Source: Variovorax boronicumulans (GTDB lineage: Bacteria; Pseudomonadota; Gammaproteobacteria; Burkholderiales; Burkholderiaceae_C). From it: a stretch of DNA of 64,000 nucleotides. Of the stretch, positions 54,031 to 61,796 are shown in pieces. The notes beneath the pieces were generated by a model. That model saw nothing but the letters and a program-made list of their open reading frames with translations. It was not told the DNA's origin and ran no database searches. The stretch covers positions 282,897 through 346,896 of the forward strand of contig NZ_VEDO01000006.1 of assembly GCF_007677875.1 (NCBI RefSeq), written 5' to 3'. Both the position numbers and the translations under genes were made by a program. Numbering within the stretch: the stretch's first letter is position 1; each line of letters starts with the position of its first letter.

Positions 54031-54633
54031 CTAGCGGATCGGCCAGACCACGCCGTGGTCGTTGAGGATGGCGTCGAGCGGCACATCGTGCGGCTCGGGC
54101 TCGAAATCGTCCAGAAACCCCGTGCCGAAGCCCAAGCCCACCGTCATGGGCTTGGGTTGCAAGGTGGCCAGCGTGCGGTCGTAGAAGCCGCCGCCGTAGC
54201 CGAGCCGGTAGCCGCCCGCCGCATAGCCCACGCAGGGCACAAACAGCAGCGTGGGCACCACCACCTCCGTGCCCTTGGGCTTGGGAATGCCGTAGGCGTC
54301 CTCTTCCATCGGGCAGCCCGGGTACCAGGCGTGGAAGGTCAGCGTCTTGTGCACCTTGTCGACCACAGGCAGGCCAATGCGCTTGCGCGTCGCCTCGCCC
54401 TGCAGTTCGCCGTCCTCTTTCCAGCGGTGCAGCGCGGGCAGCGGGTCGAACTCGCCCTTGATCGGCCAGTAGGCGCCGATCACCGTGTCGGGCCGGCCGA
54501 CCAACCAGATGCGCATGACCTGCTGCAGGGCCCGCGCACGCTCCATGCGGTCGGGCAGGGCCAGGCGCGCTTCCAACAGTGCGGCGCGCAAGGCCTTGCG
54601 CGCGCGCGCCTTGTCCTCGGCCGATTTCTCCAT
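54031..54633 (-). CDS. 5-formyltetrahydrofolate cyclo-ligase
   Basis: The 200-residue ATP-dependent enzyme converts 5-formyl-THF to 5,10-methenyl-THF. An N-terminal helical KARARKALRAALLEARLALP is followed by WPIKGEFDPLPAL and the substrate/ATP loop RLGYGGGFYDRTLA near residue 150, all diagnostic. GGGGAGGATT sits directly before the ATG at 54633. The start lies only ten bases from the start of the divergent slt gene, so each promoter must overlap the other gene. Confidence 0.93.
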   Translation of the reverse strand: MEKSAEDKARARKALRAALLEARLALPDRMERARALQQVMRIWLVGRPDTVIGAYWPIKGEFDPLPALHRWKEDGELQGEATRKRIGLPVVDKVHKTLTFHAWYPGCPMEEDAYGIPKPKGTEVVVPTLLFVPCVGYAAGGYRLGYGGGFYDRTLATLQPKPMTVGLGFGTGFLDDFEPEPHDVPLDAILNDHGVVWPIR

Positions 54634-54643
54634 AATCCTCCCC

Positions 54644-56635
54644 ATGCAAGTACGGGCCATTCTGACATCGATCGTTCTCGTGGCCGGTCTGGGCACGGCC
54701 CTGTCCAGCCCCGCTCAGACCCCGGCGGACCAGCTCATCCTGGACATGCAGCAGGCCGCCCGGCGCGGCGACAAGGCACGCCTGGCCAGCCTGCTGCCGC
54801 AGGTGCGTGGACACGTGCTCGAACCCTGGGCTGCCTACTGGGAAGCCCGCAGCCGGCTCGAGGAGTTCACGAGCGCCGACATGCAGGCCTTCAGCGCCCG
54901 CTACGCCGGCAGCTACCAGGAAGACCGGCTGCGCAACGACTGGCTGCTGCTCCTGGGCCAGCGCCGAGACTGGACCACGTTCGCCACCGAGCATCCGCAG
55001 TACCGCATGGGTGACGACCGCCAGGTGCGCTGCTACGCCTCGCTGGTCGACCAGCTGCGCAGCAACCAGCCTGCCTCGCAGCTGGTGGCCGACGAAGTAC
55101 GCCGCCTGTGGCTGGCCCAGCGCGACGCGGACGACGGCTGCACCCAGGCGGCCGACCGCCTCTACGCCACCCGCCGCCTGCCCGCAGAGGACGTGTGGCG
55201 CAAGGCCCGGTTGTCGGCCGAGGCCAACCGCGGCCGCGCCACGCGCGACGCCGTGCAGATCGTCGCACCCGAGGTGCTGGACCAGGTCGGCCAGTTGCTT
55301 GACAGCCCGGTGCGTTACCTGGCCGGGCGCAGCGTGGCGGCCTCCAAACTGCGCCGCGAACTCATCACGCTGGCCCTGGTCAAGCTGGCCGCCGCCGACC
55401 CCGACCAGGCCGCCGCGATGCTCGAGACCAAATGGAGCGTCCACCTCACGGCCGAGGAGCGCAACTGGATCTGGGGCACCATCGGCAAGCAGGCCGCCAT
55501 CCGCCGCTCGCCGTCGACCTGGGAATACTTCACCAAGGTGCAGAAGGACACCGACCTGCACGACGAGATGCTGGTGTGGAAGGCCCGCACCGCGCTGCGC
55601 GAAGGCCAGTGGAAGGCGCTGACCACCACCATCCAGGCCATGGGCGACGAGAGCCGTCTCGACCCGACCTGGATCTACTGGCGCGCCCGTGCGCTGCAGA
55701 AGATCGGCAGCGAGGCCGACCGCGCCGAGGCGCTGCAGCTGTACGAGAGCATCGCTGGCGTGCGCGGCTTCTACGAGCAGCTGGCGCTGGAAGAACTCGG
55801 CCGCAAGATCGAGGTGCCGCCCGCTCCGCCACCGCTCACGCCGGACGAGAAGGCCCTGGCCCGCAGCAACCCCAGCCTGCAGCGCGCGCTCTACGCCATC
55901 GGCATCGGCCTGCGCAGCGAGGGCGTGCGCGAGTGGAACTACGCCACCAACCTGCACAGCCCCGGCGGCATGGCCGAGCGCGACCTGCTGGCCGCGGCCG
56001 ATCTTGCCTGCGAGCGCGAGGTCTGGGACCGCTGCATCAACACCAGCGAACGCACGCGCCAGACCATCGATTTCGCGCAGCGCTTCCCCATGCCGCTGCA
56101 GGACTCGGTGGTGCCGCGCAGCCGCGCGATCAACCTCGACCCGGCCTTCGTCTACGGCCTGATCCGCCAGGAGTCGCGCTTCATCATGGACGCGCGCTCG
56201 CACGTGGGTGCCTCCGGCCTCATGCAGGTGATGCCGGCCACGGCGCGCTGGACCGCCCGCAAGATCGGCCTGGCGGACTTCACGCCGGGCCAGATCAACG
56301 ACCGCGAGACCAACATCGCGATCGGCACCGGCTACCTCAAGCTGGTGCTCGACGACTTTGCCGGCTCCTTGCCGATGGCCGCCGCGGCCTACAACGCTGG
56401 TCCGGGCCGGCCACGCGTGTGGCGCGGGCAGGCCGGCAGCCCGACGCTGGAGGCCGCCATCTGGGCCGAGAACATCCCGTTCAACGAAACGCGGGACTAC
56501 GTCAAGAAGGTGGTCTCCAACGCCACCAACTATGCCGCCATCCTGACCGGCCAGCCGCAGTCGCTGAAAGCGCGTCTGGGCAGCGTGGGCCCGCTCGCCG
56601 CCGGCGCCCCCGACCCGAGCAAGGAACTTCCCTGA
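54644..56635 (+). CDS. slt: Soluble lytic murein transglycosylase
   Basis: The 663-residue periplasmic enzyme cleaves peptidoglycan to 1,6-anhydromuropeptides. A signal peptide (MQVRAILTSIVLVAGLGTALSSPAQ) is followed by a superhelical U/L domain of alpha repeats (about 30-480). The C-terminal SLT domain has the catalytic Glu510 in YGLIRQESRF, then SHVGASGLMQVMPATA and AAAAYNAGPGR. Length and order match Slt70. It is followed by an MgtC-like gene seven bases later in the same direction. Confidence 0.95.
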   Translation: MQVRAILTSIVLVAGLGTALSSPAQTPADQLILDMQQAARRGDKARLASLLPQVRGHVLEPWAAYWEARSRLEEFTSADMQAFSARYAGSYQEDRLRNDWLLLLGQRRDWTTFATEHPQYRMGDDRQVRCYASLVDQLRSNQPASQLVADEVRRLWLAQRDADDGCTQAADRLYATRRLPAEDVWRKARLSAEANRGRATRDAVQIVAPEVLDQVGQLLDSPVRYLAGRSVAASKLRRELITLALVKLAAADPDQAAAMLETKWSVHLTAEERNWIWGTIGKQAAIRRSPSTWEYFTKVQKDTDLHDEMLVWKARTALREGQWKALTTTIQAMGDESRLDPTWIYWRARALQKIGSEADRAEALQLYESIAGVRGFYEQLALEELGRKIEVPPAPPPLTPDEKALARSNPSLQRALYAIGIGLRSEGVREWNYATNLHSPGGMAERDLLAAADLACEREVWDRCINTSERTRQTIDFAQRFPMPLQDSVVPRSRAINLDPAFVYGLIRQESRFIMDARSHVGASGLMQVMPATARWTARKIGLADFTPGQINDRETNIAIGTGYLKLVLDDFAGSLPMAAAAYNAGPGRPRVWRGQAGSPTLEAAIWAENIPFNETRDYVKKVVSNATNYAAILTGQPQSLKARLGSVGPLAAGAPDPSKELP

Positions 56636-56642
56636 GGCGGCC

Positions 56643-57167
56643 ATGGACGACGCGCTGGCCCGCATCGGCGACACCATCGCACAGGAGTTTTCCGACCTGC
56701 GCAGCCTGGAGGACGCCACGCGCATCGTCCTGCGTCTGTCCCTGGCGGCCCTGCTCGGCGGCCTGCTCGGCATCGAGCGCGAGGCCAAGGGCAAGGCCGC
56801 CGGCGTGCGCACCCACATGCTGGTGGCCATGGGCGCGGCCATGTTCGTGCTGGCCTCGCAGCAGTTCGACATCGGCGCGGCCGACATGAGCCGCGTGCTG
56901 CAGGGTGTGATCGCCGGCGTCGGCTTCCTGGGCGCCGGCACCATCCTCAAGGGCGATGCCGAGAGCCAGGTCAAGGGCCTGACCACCGCGGCCGGCATCT
57001 GGATGACGGCCGCCATCGGCGTGGCCGCCGGCCTGGGCAAGGAGAGCACGGCCATCCTCGCCACGCTGCTGACGCTGGCCATCATGGCCTCGCTGCCGCT
57101 GGTCGCGCGGCTGTTCGAGCGCGAGGCCGATGCGCCGCAGCGCACCGTCACGCCACCGGAGCACTGA
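56643..57167 (+). CDS. MgtC/SapB-family membrane protein
   Basis: The 174-residue inner-membrane protein has about five helices. The MgtC core is present: RLSLAALLGGLLGIEREAKGKAAGVRTHMLVAMGAAMFVL, then GVIAGVGFLGAGTILKGDAESQVKGLTTAAGIWMTAAIGVAAGLG. It lacks the C-terminal ACT-like cytoplasmic domain of virulence MgtC, as usual for the short SapB-type. Function in this group is unclear; MgtC proteins influence F-ATPase or Mg2+ homeostasis. Probably co-transcribed with slt. Confidence 0.9.
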   Translation: MDDALARIGDTIAQEFSDLRSLEDATRIVLRLSLAALLGGLLGIEREAKGKAAGVRTHMLVAMGAAMFVLASQQFDIGAADMSRVLQGVIAGVGFLGAGTILKGDAESQVKGLTTAAGIWMTAAIGVAAGLGKESTAILATLLTLAIMASLPLVARLFEREADAPQRTVTPPEH

Positions 57168-57210
57168 ACCGGCGCCGCGCCAAGGGCCGGCTTCTTCGTA
57201 CACGCGCCGA

Positions 57211-57241
57211 TTGACCTTTCCCCCATGGCAAGGTTTAGCAT
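57211..57241 (+). promoter_or_regulatory. MerR/CueR-type metal-responsive promoter
   Basis: The -35 element TTGACC (57211-57216) and -10 element TAGCAT (57236-57241) are separated by exactly 19 bases, the overlong spacer of MerR-family promoters. The spacer holds the dyad ACCTTTCC-N5-GGCAAGGT (57214-57234), nearly identical to CueR/CopR copper operators. The copper genes that follow confirm the logic. No cueR gene is in the window, so the activator is encoded elsewhere. It also shows that an in-frame ATG at 57225 lies in the promoter and is not the gene start. Confidence 0.88.
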
Positions 57242-57284
57242 CGCGGCGAATTCATGCACCGACGTGCGGTCCGCCCGTCGCCCC

Positions 57285-57704
57285 ATGCCCGTGAAACTGC
57301 TGCGCCTCTGGCTGCTCGTGTTGCTCGCCCTGTTGCTCCCCATCCGAGGCGCGATGGCTGCAGCCATGGTGTGCCCACCGCCGGCAGGCGCAGCGGTGCA
57401 GCAACTCGAAGAACACGGGGGCGACCACGGGCACGGTGGCCATGGGCACGGTGACCATGGGCACGCAGAGGCCGGGCACGCCCCTGGCGGCACAGACGTG
57501 GCCGCCGACCATGCACACGCGGCGGGCAGCGCCGACAACAAGTGCAACATGTGTTCGGCGTCGTGCGCCACACCGCCCGTGCCCAGCGCAGCGGGTGGCC
57601 TCGTCGCCGCCCTGGAACTGGCCTCGGCGCCCTTCCCCGATCTCCCGGCCGCGGCCCCGACGTTCCTGTCCGACGGCCAGGACCGCCCTCCACGAACCAT
57701 CTGA
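57285..57704 (+). CDS. His-rich exported protein, first gene of the copper operon
   Basis: The 139-residue protein has a signal or anchor segment (MPVKLLRLWLLVLLALLLPIRGAMAA). A His/Gly/Asp-rich middle (EEHGGDHGHGGHGHGDHGHAE, about 42-62, and DHAHA) and a Cys-containing stretch NKCNMCSASCATPP near 90-103 follow. It resembles the small DUF2946-like proteins that head copper or cobalt-zinc operons. It lies 43 bases after the CueR-type promoter. Metal binding in the periplasm is inferred from composition; no enzyme fold is visible. Confidence 0.8.
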   Translation: MPVKLLRLWLLVLLALLLPIRGAMAAAMVCPPPAGAAVQQLEEHGGDHGHGGHGHGDHGHAEAGHAPGGTDVAADHAHAAGSADNKCNMCSASCATPPVPSAAGGLVAALELASAPFPDLPAAAPTFLSDGQDRPPRTI

Positions 57705-57806
57705 CCCACGGGGCCTCCGCGCGAGGCCCGATGGGGTTCGTGCGTCCGCTGCGCGTACGCATGGGCGTCGCTGGCATGCGCCAGCTGTCTCACATGGTTT
57801 CGAACG

Positions 57807-57950
57807 ATGAACAGACTTTCCCTGCGGGCCGCACCGGTGCTGGTGTTGTGCCTGCCGCTGGGCGCCTTCGCCCAGGCCGAGGGGCCGCGCCCCGACGATC
57901 CCGCCGCCCCGGCGCCGGCGCACCGCCACGGGCACGGAGGCCGGCCATGA
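57807..57950 (+). CDS. 47-residue exported peptide with His tail
   Basis: This short open reading frame encodes MNRLSLRAAPVLVLCLPLG followed by AFAQA, a clear signal peptide cleaved near residue 24. The mature part is only about 23 residues and ends PAHRHGHGGRP. Its stop overlaps the next start (ATGA), so it is coupled to the TolC-like gene. Ribosome-binding is weak. The signal peptide, His tail and operon position support a real secreted metal-binding peptide. Confidence 0.6.
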   Translation: MNRLSLRAAPVLVLCLPLGAFAQAEGPRPDDPAAPAPAHRHGHGGRP

Positions 57951-59353
57951 GGTGCGCCACGGCAGCGGCCCTGGCCGCATCGCTGCTGGCGGGGTGTGCC
58001 AGCTTCTCGCCCGACGGCGGCATGGACCGGGTGTCCGAACTCACCAGGGAGCGTGGCGGACAGGGCATTGCGCCGCAGCGCTCCGCGCAGCAGGTCGGCC
58101 AGGCCCGGGCCCGCGTGGCGGAACTGCTCGCGCAGCCGCTCACGCCCGATGCAGCGGTCGAGCTGGCCCTGCTCAACAACCGCGGCTTGCAGGCCAGCTT
58201 CAGCCAGCTGGGCATCGCCGAAGCGGACCTCGTCCAGGCCGGCCGGCTGCGCAATCCGGTGTTCAGCTTCGGCCGCATGGCACTGGGCGGCGGCGCCACG
58301 GAGATCGAGCGCTCGGTCATGTTCGACTTGCTGGGCCTGCTGACCATGTCGGCGGCGACCCGGGTGCAGCAGCGCAACTTCGAAGAGACACAGCTCCAGG
58401 CCGCGGCGCAGGCCGTGGGCCTGGCGGCCGACACGCGGCGTGCCTACTTCGCGGCCGTCGCTGCGCAGGAGACCACCAGCTACCTGCGCCAGGTCAAGGA
58501 GGCGGCCGATGTCTCCAACGAACTGGCCCGGCGCATGCTGCAGGCGGGCAACTTCAACAAACTGGCCCAGATGCGCGAGCAGGCCTTCTATGCCGATGCC
58601 ACGGCCGGGCTCGCCCGGGCCCAGCAACAGGCCCTGGCCGAGCGCGAGCGCCTGACCCGCCTGCTGGGCCTGTCGGGCGACCAGCTGGGCTACACGCTGC
58701 CCGAACGTCTGCCGGCCCTGCCTCCACAGCCCAGTACACCGCACAACGCCGAACAGACGGCCATCGCGATGCGCCTGGACGTGCTGGCGGCCAGGCGCGC
58801 CACGCAGGCGACCGCCAGCGCGCTCGGGCTCACCAACGCCACGCGCTTCATCGACGGCCTGGAGGTCGGCTACCAGAACAAGAGCGAGACGGGCGCGCGC
58901 CGGCAGAACGGCTACGAAGTCGAACTGCCCATCCCCTTGTTCGACTTCGGCGCCGCGCGCTCGGCGCGCGCCGAGGCGACCTACATGCAGTCCGTGCACC
59001 GCCTGGCCGCCGTCGCCGTGAACGCGCGCTCCGAAGTGCGGGAGTCCTACGCCGCCTACCGGACGGCCTACGAACTCACGCGGCACTACCGCGACGAGGT
59101 GGTCCCGCTGCGCAAGCGCATTTCCGAAGAGAACCTGCTGCGCTACAACGGCATGCTGATCGGCGTGTTCGAACTGCTGGCCGACGCGCGCGAACAGGTC
59201 CGTGGCGTCACGGACTACGTGCAGGCTTTGCGCGACTTCTGGATCGCGCAGACCGACCTGCAGACCGCACTGACCGGCCTCTCCCCCGGCGCCAGCCCCA
59301 CCCCCGCCGTCTCCCCGGCGGCAGCGGCAGGCACGCCGTCCACCGCCCACTGA
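57947..59353 (+). CDS. TolC-family outer-membrane lipoprotein of the copper operon
   Basis: The 468-residue protein has a lipoprotein signal (AASLLAGCASF, acylated Cys17) and two outer-membrane efflux repeats: PDAAVELALLNNRGLQASFSQLGIAEADLVQAGRLRNPVFSFGRM at about 65-110, and the related second repeat from about 265 with NGYEVELPIPLFDFGAARSARAEATYMQ. Long helices between them form the periplasmic tunnel. The family supplies the outer channel of RND or other exporters, but no RND pump is in the window. It also appears in copper operons with multicopper oxidases, as here. The tail is Pro/Ala-rich. Confidence 0.9.
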   Translation: MRCATAAALAASLLAGCASFSPDGGMDRVSELTRERGGQGIAPQRSAQQVGQARARVAELLAQPLTPDAAVELALLNNRGLQASFSQLGIAEADLVQAGRLRNPVFSFGRMALGGGATEIERSVMFDLLGLLTMSAATRVQQRNFEETQLQAAAQAVGLAADTRRAYFAAVAAQETTSYLRQVKEAADVSNELARRMLQAGNFNKLAQMREQAFYADATAGLARAQQQALAERERLTRLLGLSGDQLGYTLPERLPALPPQPSTPHNAEQTAIAMRLDVLAARRATQATASALGLTNATRFIDGLEVGYQNKSETGARRQNGYEVELPIPLFDFGAARSARAEATYMQSVHRLAAVAVNARSEVRESYAAYRTAYELTRHYRDEVVPLRKRISEENLLRYNGMLIGVFELLADAREQVRGVTDYVQALRDFWIAQTDLQTALTGLSPGASPTPAVSPAAAAGTPSTAH

Positions 59354-59363
59354 GAGAACCGAC

Positions 59364-60731
59364 ATGTCCAACCGCAGAAACTTCTTCAGGACGGCAGGCG
59401 CTGTCGCCCTGGGTGCCACAACGGTCAGCCGCGTGGGCGCCGCATCCCTGCCCGAGGCCGTCTACCAGAGCTCGCCGACCATGCAGCCGCCGCGCCCGCC
59501 CGACACGGGCCGGCCGTTCAACCCGGTCGCCACGCTCAACGGGTGGAGCCTGCCCTGGCGCATGAACAACGGCGTCAAGGAATTCCACCTGGTCGCCGAG
59601 CCCGTGGTGCGCGAGTTCGCGCCCGGCATGAAGGCCAACCTGTGGGGCTACAACGGCACCAGCCCCGGGCCGACCATCGAAGCCGTCGCGGGCGACCGGG
59701 TGCGCATCTTCGTGACCAACAAGCTGCCCGAGCACACCACGGTGCATTGGCACGGCGTCCTGCTGCCCTCGGGCATGGACGGCGTGGGCGGCCTCACGCA
59801 GCCGCACATCCCGGTGGGCAAGACCTTCGTCTACGAGTTCACTCTGCTGCGCGCCGGCACCCACATGTACCACCCGCATGCCGACGAAATGACGCAGATG
59901 GCCATGGGCATGATGGGCATGTTCATCATCCATCCCAAGGACCCGCGGCAGATGCGGGTGGACCGCGACTTCGTGTTCCTGCTGGCCGCCTACGACATCG
60001 AGCCCGGCGCGGCGACGCCGAAGACGGCCGAGATGACCGACTTCAACCTGTGGACCTGGAACAGCCGCGTGTTCCCCGGCATCGACCCGCTGGTGTGCCG
60101 CACGGGCGACCGCGTACGCGTGCGCGTGGGCAACCTCACCATGACCAACCACCCGATCCACATGCACGGGCCGCACTTCGTGGTCACGGGGACGGACGGC
60201 GGCTGGGTGCCGCCTTCGGCGCGATGGCCGGAGGTGACGACCGACATCGCCGTGGGGCAGATGCGGGCCTTCGAGTTCGACGCGATCGCCGGCGACTGGG
60301 CGATCCATTGCCACAAGTCGCACCACACCATGAATGCCATGGGCCACGACGTGCCGAACATGATCGGCGTGGACCAGCGCGGCGTGGCCGAGCGCATCAC
60401 GCGGCTCGTGCCCGACTACATGGTCATGGGCGACAAGGGCATGGCCGAGATGGGCTCGATGGAGATGCCGCTGCCCGACAACACGCTGCCCATGATGACC
60501 GGCACCGGGCCCTTCGGCCCCCTGGAAATGGGCGGCATGTTCAGCGTGGTCAAGGTGCGCGACGCGGTGCGGCCTGGCGACTACAAGGAGCCGGCACCCT
60601 ACCAGCATCCCCCCGGCACGGTGGCCTACGAGTTCACAGGGCAGGTCGGGCAGGCGCCCCGCGCCCAGGCGCCCAAGGCGGACCAGAACACCATGACCGT
60701 GCGCAAGCCGTCGGGCCACGCCCACCATTGA
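59364..60731 (+). CDS. Multicopper oxidase
   Basis: The 455-residue Tat-exported oxidase starts MSNRRNFFRTAGAVALG. The four copper-binding blocks are present: TTVHWHGVLLPSG, HMYHPHADE, NHPIHMHGPHF and IHCHKSHHTMNAMGH, the last holding the type 1 Cys and the His pair. Met-rich segments (MTQMAMGMMGMF near 175; MGDKGMAEMGSMEMPLPDNTLPMM near 355) suggest cuprous-ion capture, as in CueO/CopA. The probable role is oxidation of Cu(I) in the periplasm. It is preceded by the TolC-like gene and followed by a cupredoxin. Confidence 0.93.
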   Translation: MSNRRNFFRTAGAVALGATTVSRVGAASLPEAVYQSSPTMQPPRPPDTGRPFNPVATLNGWSLPWRMNNGVKEFHLVAEPVVREFAPGMKANLWGYNGTSPGPTIEAVAGDRVRIFVTNKLPEHTTVHWHGVLLPSGMDGVGGLTQPHIPVGKTFVYEFTLLRAGTHMYHPHADEMTQMAMGMMGMFIIHPKDPRQMRVDRDFVFLLAAYDIEPGAATPKTAEMTDFNLWTWNSRVFPGIDPLVCRTGDRVRVRVGNLTMTNHPIHMHGPHFVVTGTDGGWVPPSARWPEVTTDIAVGQMRAFEFDAIAGDWAIHCHKSHHTMNAMGHDVPNMIGVDQRGVAERITRLVPDYMVMGDKGMAEMGSMEMPLPDNTLPMMTGTGPFGPLEMGGMFSVVKVRDAVRPGDYKEPAPYQHPPGTVAYEFTGQVGQAPRAQAPKADQNTMTVRKPSGHAHH

Positions 60732-60746
60732 CGGCAGGAGCTCCAG

Positions 60747-61241
60747 ATGAACACCAAGATCGCCATCCTCAGCCTCACCGCACTGCTGGCCAGCGCCGGC
60801 GCCTTCGCGCACGGCAGCGAAGGCCATGCGTCCAAGGCGCGCAAGTTCGACGCCGCGAAGGTGGAGGACACCGCCTTCGGCCGCGCGGGCGACCCCGCCA
60901 AGGTGGCGCGCACCATCCGGGTCGACATGGCCGACACGATGCGCTTCACGCCCGCCGACATCACGGTCCGGCGCGGCGAGACCGTGAAGATCGTCGCCGC
61001 CAACAAGGGCCAGGTGCTGCACGAGATCGTGATCGGCACGCCCGAGGAACTGCGCAAGCACGCCGAGATGATGAAGAAGTTCCCCGGCATGGAACACGAA
61101 GAGGCCTACATGGCCCACGTCCAGCCGGGCCGGCGCGGCGAGATCGTGTGGCAGTTCACCCAGCCTGGCGAGTTCGCGTTCGCCTGCCTGCTGCCCGGCC
61201 ACATGGAGGCCGGCATGGTCGGCCGGTTGACAGTTCGATGA
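60747..61241 (+). CDS. Periplasmic cupredoxin
   Basis: The 164-residue protein has a signal peptide (MNTKIAILSLTALLASAGAFA), then a His-containing linker and a cupredoxin domain (about 58-164). Probable copper ligands are His in GQVLHEIVIG and Cys, His and Met in FACLLPGHMEAGM, the azurin/plastocyanin pattern. An insertion KHAEMMKKFPGMEHEEAYMAH adds possible Met/His sites. It probably carries electrons or copper to the oxidase encoded 15 bases upstream. Confidence 0.92.
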   Translation: MNTKIAILSLTALLASAGAFAHGSEGHASKARKFDAAKVEDTAFGRAGDPAKVARTIRVDMADTMRFTPADITVRRGETVKIVAANKGQVLHEIVIGTPEELRKHAEMMKKFPGMEHEEAYMAHVQPGRRGEIVWQFTQPGEFAFACLLPGHMEAGMVGRLTVR

Positions 61242-61305
61242 AGTGGCGGCCCGTTCCGCCGCTGGCGCAGTGGTCGCCCCCCATCCCCTTTGTTGAAAGC
61301 TGCAC

Positions 61306-61641
61306 ATGAAACTCACATCCCTGCTGGTCGCCGCCGCATTGGCCGCAACGGCCGTGGCAACGCCGGCGCAAACCCCACCAGCCACCAGCGCCGCCGATCA
61401 GCAAACCACCGGCGCGGCTCCACCCGTCGATGCGGAGGTCCGCAAGGTCGACCTGGAACAAGGCAAGCTGACGCTGCGCCACGGTCCCATCCCGAACCTG
61501 GACATGCCACCGATGTCGATGGTGTTCCGCGTAGCCGATCCGAAGATGCTGGATGCCGTCAGGCCGGGCGCCAAGGTGAAGTTCACGGCGGACAAAATCA
61601 ACGGCGTCTTCACCGTGACCTCGCTGCGACACGCGGATTGA
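61306..61641 (+). CDS. CusF-like periplasmic copper chaperone
   Basis: The 111-residue protein has a signal peptide (to about AQT) and a CusF OB-fold: VRKVDLEQGKLTLRHGPIPNLDMPPMSMVFRVADPKMLDAV. By spacing, His59, Met70 and Met72 correspond to the E. coli CusF copper ligands His36, Met47 and Met49. The cation-pi Trp44 position is Met67 here. It closes the copper operon. It would bind Cu(I) and pass it to an efflux pump encoded outside this window. Confidence 0.9.
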   Translation: MKLTSLLVAAALAATAVATPAQTPPATSAADQQTTGAAPPVDAEVRKVDLEQGKLTLRHGPIPNLDMPPMSMVFRVADPKMLDAVRPGAKVKFTADKINGVFTVTSLRHAD

Positions 61642-61717
61642 ACCGTCCCGCGCGCGCGTGCGGCCGCTCGGACGCGCGCGCGAGTGACGGGCACACGCGC
61701 CCTGATCCGACAGAACG

Positions 61718-61771
61718 GTGACAGCGGCATGACAGGATCGACATGGCGCTGTCACATCCGATTCCTAGCAT
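61718..61771 (+). promoter_or_regulatory. PHO-box-like promoter of ppk2
   Basis: On the minus strand, 61735-61718 reads CTGTCATGCCGCTGTCAC, an exact pair of CTGTCA repeats with 11-base period as in PhoB boxes. On the plus strand, 61738-61755 has a weaker box (TCGACAT-N4-CTGTCAC) that ends exactly ten bases before a -10-like TAGCAT (61766-61771), the spacing of PhoB-activated promoters. The gene start follows 25 bases later. PhoB control of polyphosphate kinase is physiologically sensible but is inferred. Confidence 0.6.
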
Positions 61772-61796
61772 CGCCGCTGCAAAGGATCCGCGCACC

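Noticed and set aside
57225..57284. Earlier ATG for the first copper-operon gene
   Set aside because: It lies within the CueR-type operator spacer and would add a non-signal N-terminus; the ATG at 57285 begins a proper hydrophobic signal.
53939..59419. Very long minus-strand open reading frame (over 1800 codons) opposite slt and the copper genes
   Set aside because: High GC leaves few stops on the antisense strand. The translation is Arg/His/Ala/Gly-rich without domains, and the plus strand holds recognisable genes throughout.
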